In this document: positions 56,201 through 64,000 of the stretch, one piece after another
Numbering within the stretch: the stretch's first letter is position 1
Layout of the letters: each line of letters begins with the position of its first letter
NCBI GenBank assembly: GCA_963969365.1
Contig: OZ017756.1
Location: 1,240,001-1,304,000 of the forward strand
Reading direction: 5' to 3'
DNA length: 64,000 bases
Source of the DNA: Asterochloris sp. CNOR1
Taxonomy: Eukaryota > Chlorophyta > Trebouxiophyceae > Trebouxiales > Trebouxiaceae
The notes under the pieces: model-generated
The model's database searches: none
Told to the model about the DNA's origin: nothing
What the model saw: only the letters and a program-made list of their open reading frames with translations
Position numbers and translations under genes: made by a program

Positions 56201-58640
56201 CTGCAGCCACCCTGCTGCAAGGTGCACCGTCGATGCTGATGCTTGTACAGTGCTTACCTATGCCCAAAGCAACCTCCTCACTGTTGAAACAAGGTGCTAC
56301 ATTCGCTGCCAGACCAACAGCAGCTTGCAACGATGACCACTTAGCGGAAAGCAGGCAGGCCACCTACCGACTGCAGCCACCCTGCCTCAATCTGCATCTG
56401 CTCAGCGTTCTTGCGCCCCTGCGGCCGGCCCCTGAAAACGCTTTCAGCATTGCCGGAGGCGCCCGCACTACCACTGTTCCCTCCCGCACTGCCGCCGCTG
56501 CTATCAGTGGTGACAGCAGACACCGGGCCTGCATGACGGTTGTATGAAGATTAGCCTGCTCCCGCGGGGTCAACCAGATCTTCACACAATCCTACTTATA
56601 AGTTCCAGTGGCTCTTCCACGTGTCAGACAGGGAATGCTCACATGCAGGCCTACTCCCAGGGCCTCCAAGGCTGGTTGCTGGTCCCAGGGCCTGCAGCAT
56701 CTCCAGGTACTTTGCCAGCCCATGTATGCTTTGCAGGCTGTACCTGCCCTCAGCACAGAAGTCCATTGGCAGGCCTGCACCACCGGGGTGCCTTGTATAT
56801 GCGTTACCACCCTCGCTGTGAGGCCAGTGCTGCAGCTCACCATGAGAATTCATGGGCAGCCCTGCGCCAGCCAGAGCCTTCTCCTTCAGAGACAGCTCTG
56901 CCAGCAGGGCGGCATTCTCACTCTCCAGCTGCTCATTCATCCTCTGCATGGCCTGCTTCTCTTCGACCTTGGCAGCCATCTCCTCAGCGCTCTGCTTCTG
57001 CTGCTCTACCCGCTCCTTGAGCTTGTGTCTGCAGCACACGTGTTGGCAGTGGGTGCGTACACAAGGAGACATGCACAGCTTCTGCCGCTCCACCTGTTTC
57101 GTCAGCTTGGGCCTGCGGTAGATTGAAGCACAGTGCAAGCGTCTCAGAGATGATCAGACCTTCAAAGGCTTGGGAAAGTGTGTAATGCATCTCTGCTGCT
57201 CCATGTGCTCCTTTACCTTGTATCTGCAGGAGTGAATGTCACAGGCAAGAGAACAGAGCTGGGGCTTGCATCACATGCCATGGGCGCAGATCTCCTCTTT
57301 GGCAGCTGTCTGCTCCCTCTTCAGATTGCGACTGTAGTAGGAGGGGCAACAGCAGGCGCAGTGCTGGGCCTCCAAGACCTCATATGATGGCTGGCAAAGC
57401 CTTCTGGTGTGTGAAGAGAGACTGAATCCTTACAGCCTGACTCAACACGGCACATGCAGCAGCGCAGCTATTCTGTGAGGTGTGTGTGCAGTTCAGGCCG
57501 GTTCAGTGCAGACCACTTTGCCATTGCTTGCTGGCAGGACAGTGGTGCCCAGCTTCTCCTCACATGGCAGAGCAGCAAGCGCTCCAGCATGGGTGGGTTC
57601 ATGACAGACAAAAGACTAAGCAGCAGCAGGCCAGCCTGCAGCAGGCTGGCACAGCCAGCAGTGCTCACGCCACTGCTGCATTGACAGACAAAGACACCGC
57701 ACCAACCTGTACTTCTTCTGAGCCATCTTGTTGAGTGCCTGTTGGTGGGGCGTGAGAGTACGCTTCTTGCCACCTTTGGCATTCTTGTTTGCTGTTGCGT
57801 TCCCATCAATGCCGTCTGCAGGGCAGAGAGGGTACAGAGCTGCAAGCAGGGTGCTGAGCGGGCCGTGCCCCTGCCAGAGACCCCTCGTGGAGGCACGCTT
57901 AAGCGCATGTGGGACAGTGGGGCACGCACTGAGCTGCTGGTGATGCTGCGCCCGTCTCAACACCAATGGCTGCACCAGTTTGCACAGCAATACAGCAATG
58001 CCAGGCTGCTGATCAGCAGGTCAGCAGGTCTGGACAATAACAGTCAACCTCCTACACCTGAAAAGCCCACAAGGTTGCTGAAAACCGCCACGAGAGGACA
58101 TACACAGCTTTTCGACTGTTGCTGTGAGGCTGTGAGGGTTGCCAGGAGGCAGTCATGCACACAGGGGCCATTGCGCTTAGAGTCGCCGCTGACTGGGCAG
58201 TCTGTCCCAGCAAACCATTGGCACGCAGAGCACCACGCATGTACACGCAAGGGCAAAGGCACCCTCCTGGCTGTCCTGAGCCTTACTTGCTGTGGAGGCA
58301 TGGAGATGGGTGCTGCCTGCGGAGCCTTGGCTGGATCTGCCCTCTGACCCTGTTCCACCTGCTAGTCCGTTCAGAGACTGGTCTGCAGGCACCAGGAAAG
58401 CAGCATCAGCGCAGAGGCAACGAGCAGCACATCCGTCACCTTGGGAAAGAAGTTACCTAGGGCTATACTCTCGAGGAATGGATCGACTGGCTGCCATTCC
58501 GGGTAGTCCTGGACGCCCGGAAGCTGGGGGTTTAAGGCCGGCCTGCCCTGCCCTTGGTAAGGCCGAAGCAGCTTGTCTACAAAGATGCGCTCCCCTTCAG
58601 GAACCGGCACGTCTGTGGGGTCCAGCTGCTTGCCCCTCAT
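53279..58640 (-). CDS. bZIP transcription factor with algal-type C-terminal helical region
   Basis: The start at 58640 gives MRGKQLDPTDVPVPEGERIF. A Ser/Gly-rich exon (about 58385-58285) follows, then KKRTLTPHQQALNKMAQKKY plus R (about 57815-57716). Phase links this to HKLKERVEQQKQSAEEMAAK, RMNEQLESENAALLAELSLK (57028-56841). N-K-M-A-Q-K-K-Y-R fits the bZIP N-x7-R DNA-contact signature of the AQKKYR type, followed by a heptad zipper. Later exons: SAVTTDSSGGSAGGNSG (about 56534-56377), 55388-55200 LCLEELQLWDQRP...MDELLARTYD, 54436-54308 LKSWREPDRWINAAKECRLS, 53988-53772 ETRSELSRQLVDTVVPQID, and 53407-53279 SAWLILKSFPEHVDALAFMN. The C-terminal helices, including LNPLQSAWLILKSFPEH, recur in algal bZIP proteins as I know them and may act in regulation or dimerisation. 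A nuclear DNA-binding regulator with unknown targets. The last exon may instead splice on to 52939. Confidence 0.8.
55445..55605 (-). repeat. Two echoes of a bZIP-gene exon start (55345-55395)
   Basis: The exon text (plus strand) TGGTCCCACAGCTGGAGCTC, CTCCAGGCACAAACGCAGCT recurs as TGGTCCTGGAGCTGAAGGTC (about 55451) and TGGTCCTGCAGTTGCTAAGG, TCCAGGCTCAAATGCAGCTC (about 55545-55590). The second copy also repeats GTCAATCTGC. Confidence 0.85.
57085..57231 (-). repeat. Two in-frame copies of the bZIP basic-hinge exon start
   Basis: The exon used in the main model starts at 57028 and encodes HKLKERVEQQKQ. Copies starting after AG at about 57115 (encoding PKLTKQVERQKLC) and about 57226 (encoding YKVKEHMEQQR) have the same splice phase, so each would restore Arg at the AQKKY|R junction. 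Confidence 0.8.
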
Positions 58641-59669
58641 TCTAAGCCCGGCGCTGCTCTGGATGTCAATATGATAAAGCAAAAATATTGCAACCACAGC
58701 TGCGGCTCAGACTGACTTGAACATGAATGATCAACAACTGGGTGATTGTCATCTGTCATGCACGCAGTGCAGGATGTCTACAGCACAAGATTCATGCCCA
58801 AACATGCGCAACTCAAGACCAGCTGCAGGGGCAGAGTACTTCAAGGGTGACACATGATGTTACAGTATGTCAGCGCAGGGTGCGCAGGGTCTCGCTGCTT
58901 CTGTTGCCCCTAGTCAGAGGCGCTGAGGCTGCTCTGCCCTGCAAATCAACCAGTGGGCACCTCATCAGCAGGCCCAGCTGCATCTAAAAAGGAGACTGCA
59001 GCATGGCCGGGCATGATTTAACTCACTCTGGTCGCAGCAGGTGTGAAGGGTGTTATGTCCTGTAGCACCTGTCGCTGTGCCTGTCGCTGTGCCTGCAAGG
59101 GGACGCTACTGTGCTTACCCCCCTTGGGCTGGACGCCTGGTGCACACTGCAAAGCCATCTCCCTCCTGCAGTCCCACGAAGATCCACTCAAGGTAAAGGT
59201 AATGCCTTGGCAGGGTTGGCAGGGTACCTCAGCAGATCTCACTGTCGCAGCTTGCTTTCCTCTGCAGCGAGACGGCCTGTCTTGGGGTTGAAATTTTCCT
59301 GCAGTGGTCAAGCGAGACAGCCTTGAAGCTGGTGTAGCTGGCTAGGCATTGAGATGGCCGGCACCACGCCCTCGCTCACCTTTTCCTGGTCTGCACAACT
59401 GGTTTGGCATGTTGACATCTTGAGGCTGACCCCAGCATGCATCATGTCGTCTTCCAGCACACAGAACTGCTGTGTTGTGGTGGTCAAAAGTGCCATAGAA
59501 GTTGCTTGCGGGGAGCTGATGGTGTTTTGGCCCTGACTGCTGCTTGCGACGTGATGCCCTGCTCTCACCTGCCTGCAATGTTTAGTTGACCAGTCATGGG
59601 AATTCTAAAGAGTCAAACCACAGAGAGGCTACAGAGATTATGCATCAATCAGTGCTGCTTTTGCCATGA
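58641..59669. other. Intergenic region: bZIP promoter and histidine-phosphatase 3' region
   Basis: About 1 kb. Minus-strand open frames at 59018-59311 and 59308-59568 are Gln/Ser/Thr-rich and could be upstream bZIP exons, but no phase-compatible junction could be fixed. At 59071-59100 there is a short tandem of CTGTCGCTGTGC units. No RNA gene was seen. Confidence 0.35.
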
Positions 59670-59674
59670 TTACA
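59670..59674 (-). terminator. Putative TGTAA polyadenylation signal of histidine-phosphatase gene
   Basis: TGTAA on the minus strand lies about 120 nt beyond the stop at 59795. Positional evidence only. Confidence 0.3.
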
Positions 59675-59794
59675 TGAATTGTCAGTTCCATGCCCGTTCA
59701 TTGTGGCCCCCGGACTTTAAGTCCAATTTCTCTCAGAGGGAAATTTGTCGAGTGGAGTCACAAGAGAGTGTTCGGCTATTTCTCTGTTGTTCCA

Positions 59795-62700
59795 TCAGCC
59801 TTTCGTCTGATCCGCAGTCGGTGGCGAGTCTGGGAACTGGAACGGGGCCCAGCCGGGGGCATAGTGATGATATGTGTTGCCCACTGCTTGCGCGGTGCCC
59901 ACAACAAAATTGAGGACCTTGTACGCTGGCTTCAATTTGTCTGCAGCATTGCGACAGCACGTGAGGCATGTACAAATGCAGCAGCAGACCAGGGAGCAGC
60001 AGGAAGCATTCAGCTGTTTACCTGTCCACGTCACGCCGTTCTCCCCAGACTTCGATTCAAGCTCCCAGCGAGACCAGCTGCCATCTGCACTTTCCGCAAA
60101 GCTTTGTCAGGCGGGAGGCGCTGACATAGCTCTGGAGGGTCTACCCCTTAGAGCAGCAAAGCAAGCAGCGTGCATGAGCTGCAGCGATGACATACCTTCG
60201 AACTGCTCCCGGTAAGCAGCCTGCATGAGGGCAGGTGTGTTAGGGACCTGTGCTCCATGACGCTGCAAAAGTAACCTCTGCAGCAGGTCTAAGGGCTGCC
60301 AGATTAAGCAGGGGGTTGTCATGGCGGCAGAGGGGCCCATCGTCGCTGAGCAAAGCAGTTGGGGCTCCCACCGTCCATCCTGTGTGCAGCACAGGGTACA
60401 CCAGTGCCCAGGGAAGTAGCCGTGTCACTGAGGCAGAGATGCCATCCCAGTGGGTTACTACCAGGAGGTTTTCACCGCCTGCCTCTTCTGCTAGCTCCTG
60501 CACACAGGACAGCAGAGTGCAGTCAAGTGCACAAGGGCTGCAGTGCCTGCTGCTGGGCAATGTTCAGCTGCAGAGCGGGCTCGAAACAGTGCAAGCACAA
60601 GCAGAACACAAACATGCTGCCTACATCCTGGAGCTGGCCATGTATGCATTGCAGCACAGTGCAAGTGAGCAGTGCTGTGCCAGCTGCACAGCATACCTGG
60701 AAAGCCCTGCCATACCTCGCTCGGGAGTTGAGCAGGTTCTCAGGGTACCTCTTGAACTTTAGCTCACCAAACTTGACCTTGTCAGCAATGCCTGCATTGG
60801 AAATTTGCAGCTGAGTTGCCTGCAGCCCATACTTGCTGTCTAAACATACATAGCTCCAACAGTTCTGGCTAAGGGGCCTCAGTACTGCACAGAAAAGCCT
60901 ATGCAGGTGCCGAGCAACTGTGCAGCACGATCTGCACAGCAGAGTGTGGCAAGGCTGCCTGAGTCCTGCGGCCAGCATCCCCCCTAGCCCCCCACCCCCA
61001 CCCTGAGAAACAGAACTGTGGACAGGCAAAGCACCACACAGGTGCAGACGATGCTGTGTGTCTGCTTGAGGTTGATGGCTCAGCAGCGTGCACCTCAGGT
61101 GTCTGTGCCCTGTGGCGCATGCTGCCGAGCATGCATAGCTGTCATGCAGGTTCACCAGGAAGTCTCTGTTTCAGGTGGGAGATGGGGTCCTGATTCTCCC
61201 AGAACCAGTCATTGATGTGACCTTCTGGCAGGACGCCTCCCTTCCTGACAAGAATCCTGGGACTGAGGAACTGCAGCAACAACCAAGTAGGTTTTCTGGA
61301 CGGTGCTGGCAGCTTGATGCCTCATGACACTCTGGGAGACACGAGCTCCACAATGTGCTCCTCAAAGTGATCGCCTCACCTCTGCCACCAGGCACGATAT
61401 TGTCCACCTGGAAGGGTCAATGCCAAGACCTTCAGCAGCAAAGCGAGCTGTCTGAATTGTCCTGTAGAAGGGGCTGATGTACACGTGCTGAAAATTAAAC
61501 TTTTTCAGCCTCGCTGCCACATCCTTGGCCTGCACGCCAGTGTTCTGGGCTAGTAGGCTGGTACGCTGCTGCCTGCATGGCATTCTGTGCAGCACTGCAT
61601 GCTGCAGCTAGGCATACAAGATACTTGCAGAAGGCAGCATGCCTATCTGTGCCCTTCCGCAGTGGCTGCAGCTTTACAGGCTTCTAAGCCTGACTGCTGA
61701 TTTTGACAGTATGGTACAACGCTGACCTGCTCCTCCCCTTTGGGGCTCAGCCAGGGGTCAAATGGCCGGTCTGATGAGGCTCCCCATGCTTTGTCTACCT
61801 GCAATGGCAGAGGCAGCATAAGCCAGCCTCCATGCATAGGAGGTAGGCATACAGACAACTTGCCTGCAGCCCTGCAGGTGTGGCACGCACACACAAACAC
61901 AATTGGGGGCACGACCGGCCTGCACATGGCTCTGCAAGCTCGGCTTGGAGACGTGCATGCACGCAGATGACTGGGCACACAGAGGGCCTGCACGATGTGC
62001 ATGCAGTCTAGCAAGCGCTGCAGGCGCATCCCTGCACCTCGTCAATGCGCTCGCCATGGCGCATGACCACCAGATACTGCCGCCGTACTGGAGGCCCAGA
62101 GGGCTGCCGCTCTTCGCGATCCTGCTCCTGCATGCCCAGCTCAGCCTGCAGGGGAGCGTGGCACCCTGTCAGGTTCCGTCTTGGTGCCTGGCAAAGCCTT
62201 GGGCTCCAGCGTGTGCAGTCTGCATGCTACCGGCACTGATTGTGTGAGGCTCTGGGCAAGCCAACAGGGTCTTGCTCTGCCCCAGCTCTGCCTGCAGTCC
62301 AGCAGAGCAGCGTGTCAGATCCCAGGTCCAGTGACCCCCCTGCAGACACCAAGCTCGTCATAACGTCGTTATGGGAGGCAGAGGAATGCTGCACTGAAGC
62401 AGCACAGCAGTAGGTCAGCAGCGGCTCAGTCAGGCCCCTCTCTTCAGGCCCAAGGTGTGGCACAGATTGTTGGAAAGCCAATGGCAGTGAACATGGCACC
62501 CTGTGAATGCTTTGGGACAGCCTTGGTAATTCATCAAGTGCAAAAGCACTCAGACCGCTCTTGTCCAGCATGTGTGTGCCAGCCAGTGCGTGGTAATGCA
62601 GTCTCTGCCTGCTCAAAGGCTGGCAGTTCGTCAGGCCCTAGCACATGGTGATGCATCGGGCCGCAAAGCAGCAACCTACAGGTGGCCCCTGTCAGGGCCA

Positions 62701-63019
62701 AGGTGAAGGGAGGACTGCACAGCAGGCTACATAGACCCATTCTGTGGAGCGACTTAGTGCTCCAGCCGCACGAATGTCACAATTCAGCGGCTGAAAGTGC
62801 AGACTAGTGCTTGCCTGTGTCTGAAGCTGCTCCACAGCTCCAGGCTCAGGAGAGTCCTCTGCTCCCTGCCCAGACTCTCCTGAGCCAGGAGCATTGTTCT
62901 GGTTCCTACACAGCAGAAAGCGCATGTAGGAGTGGCACCTTTGTGAACAGCCATTAGGCCTAGGCAAGGCTCATCCTGGCCTACCCCTCAGCGGATGCTG
63001 GCTTGCTTGATGATGCCAT
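59795..63019 (-). CDS. Histidine phosphatase superfamily (phosphoglycerate-mutase fold) protein
   Basis: The start exon 63019-62985 encodes MASSSKPASAE; 62905-62814 encodes an acidic linker (NAPGSGESGQGAEDSPEPG) and ends at a GC donor. The exon 62145-62038 ends RRQYLVVMRHGERIDE, with the RHGE phosphohistidine motif. Then DKAWGASSDRPFDPWLSPKG (about 61797-61728), KKFNFQHVYISPFYRTIQTA (about 61530-61374; conserved SP..R..QTA), KVKFGELKFKRYPENLL (about 60790-60700), and ENLLVVTHWDGISASVTRLL (about 60495), holding the second catalytic His. The C-terminus continues TPALMQAAYREQFE, WSRWELESKSGENGVTWTG and ADKLKPAYKVLNFVVGTAQA, ending near PTADQTKG. The family removes phosphate through a phosphohistidine intermediate; UBASH3/TULA-type and plant phosphoglycerate-mutase-like proteins are similar in layout. 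Substrate unknown. THWDG replaces the commoner THG.. at the second His. The Tyr/Trp-rich C-terminal part after the phosphatase fold is not recognised. Confidence 0.78.
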
Positions 63020-63513
63020 TATGGGAATGGAGGCAGCAGCAGAGAACAGGACCAATCTTCTGGTGGGGCCTGATGACTTTTGACAGGCAATTTGCAGTGC
63101 AGCAGGGAGTTTCCTGAAGGGACGCAGGCAAATTTGAGTTTGAGCTCTTTGAAAAATTATATGGCGCATGAGTCTGGCTGTCAGGGGTAAATCAGGCCGC
63201 CAGACAAGACAGGGCGCTGTCCTGCTGATTCGGTGCTGCAGCTTTAGAATTCTCTGACCTGCCCTGAAGCTGAGCCTCATTTATTGCAGTGACAGCCGAG
63301 GTGCTGGCGTATAGAGTTATCTCCTTTGAACAGATAGATCGGTGTCTGCTTTGGATCAGCCTTGACCCTCTATGCACAAAACATTGCTGCCTCAGTCCGG
63401 ATGCAAGGGCCAACTGTCAGCCCCTGGAGCAGCACAACATAGAGGCAGTCTGTTGAACAGGTGCGTCAGCAGACCTGCCTCAAGGCCCCTGCAGCAGCTG
63501 GGGCGAGACACGC
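63020..63513. promoter_or_regulatory. Divergent intergenic region between phosphatase and plastid-protein genes
   Basis: 494 bp between opposed start codons (63019 minus, 63514 plus). An AT-rich ATTATAT-containing stretch near 63155-63165 is the only TATA-like element seen and could serve the minus-strand gene. Confidence 0.4.
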
Positions 63514-63897
63514 ATGGCACCCTGTCAGTCCTTGCAGAAGAACACTTGGCCAGTCCGGAAGCATTGCTTTCCACCATGCAGGCCGCTGCGGCAGCCATGC
63601 CGCAGCACACACCAGCCACAGTGGCAAGTGGCTCGCCTGTCCAGGCAGCAGGCAATACGTGTGGCACATGCCGCGTCCACAGAGTCACCTTCAGTGGATG
63701 AGGCCCTGGAGGACGCAGCCAAAAAGGCCGACAAGGGGGCGGATGGGCTCCAGCAGAGCGTGCAGGACGCAATTGAGAACGCCAAGTCTGCCCTGTCCAA
63801 TAGCTTTGATAGCCCTCTCCCAGAAGGCCCTGTTGGCAAATATGAGGAGGCAGAGCTGTCTGACGAGCTGAAGGGAGAGGTGATTCAGTCATTGTGA
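63514..63897 (+). CDS. Small, probably plastid-targeted acidic helical protein
   Basis: A single open frame of 127 residues starts MAPCQSLQKNTWPVRKHC and ends at a TGA at 63895-63897. The first 55 residues are Arg/Ser/Gln-rich, almost without acidic residues, and hold RQQAIRVAHAAS, a typical plastid transit peptide with a plausible cleavage site at VAHA. The mature part is acidic and helical: DEALEDAAKKADKGADGLQQ, SVQDAIENAKSALSNSF, ELSDELKGEVIQSL. The Ala/Lys/Asp heptads recall LEA-like or thylakoid-associated small proteins of green algae; I recognise no named family. Single-exon structure contrasts with its intron-rich neighbours. Confidence 0.6.
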   Translation: MAPCQSLQKNTWPVRKHCFPPCRPLRQPCRSTHQPQWQVARLSRQQAIRVAHAASTESPSVDEALEDAAKKADKGADGLQQSVQDAIENAKSALSNSFDSPLPEGPVGKYEEAELSDELKGEVIQSL

Positions 63898-64000
63898 CAC
63901 TGGACACTGAGGCCTCCGTGAAGAGGTCCTGCCTGTGAGGCGCAGCAGTTTGCTGGGGGACGGCAGTGGCAGTCGCGCTTTCATGCACAGCTGCTTGCTA

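Noticed and set aside
5689-57231. Introner elements or transposon fragments as the source of intronic repeats
   Set aside because: The repeats match the adjacent exon of the same gene and not each other between genes; no terminal inverted repeats, target duplications or transposase were seen.

Overview
The window is nuclear DNA from a green alga (Chlorophyta), most likely trebouxiophyte-like. The evidence is plant-lineage proteins (an RS31/RS40-type SR splicing factor, TONNEAU2/FASS, SRA1/PIROGI, a tRNA-ligase-type cyclic phosphodiesterase domain) in genes of up to about 20 short exons, with acceptors that are very often CTGCAG. No bacterial operon, ribosomal RNA, tRNA, CRISPR array or transposase was recognised. 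Exons were found by reading translated blocks flanked by GT/GC...AG sites with compatible phases, so gene spans are firmer than individual weak exons.

Layout: (1) 254-5381, minus: gene with a two-histidine phosphodiesterase domain and a long disordered/helical tail. (2) 5689-10660, plus: RS31-type SR splicing factor, ten exons resolved in phase. (3) 11973-17078, plus: TON2/FASS-type PP2A B'' subunit. (4) about 18205-19210, minus: SET-domain protein. (5) about 19444-20616, plus: ubiquitin-like + SAYSvFN membrane protein. (6) about 21112-36300, minus: SRA1/CYFIP subunit of the SCAR/WAVE complex with a roughly 1,590-residue disordered insertion. (7) 37672-40668, minus: SLC25A39/40 (MTM1)-type mitochondrial carrier. 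(8) 41604-50754, minus: N-terminal-motor kinesin. (9) 51302-52714, plus: Tctex1-type dynein light chain (DYNLT2B-like), head to head with the kinesin. (10) 53279-58640, minus: bZIP factor. (11) 59795-63019, minus: histidine-phosphatase (phosphoglycerate-mutase fold) protein. (12) 63514-63897, plus: small, probably plastid-targeted protein.

The most unusual property is shared by nearly all genes: introns hold degenerate tandem copies ('echoes') of the adjoining exon edge, often with its splice site. The echoes occur on donor and acceptor sides, in one to four copies. In the bZIP gene two echoes keep reading frame and splice phase with the DNA-binding exon and so look like alternative exons. 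I know of no named system matching this; it could be a local exon-junction duplication process that grows introns and supplies decoy or alternative splice sites.

Four neighbours concern the cytoskeleton: TON2 (cortical microtubules), SRA1 (Arp2/3 activation), the kinesin and the dynein light chain. The last two share a 547-bp intergenic region and suggest a retained cilium/IFT-type module. Single-locus frameshifts in the SET and SAYSvFN genes may be assembly errors or real lesions.
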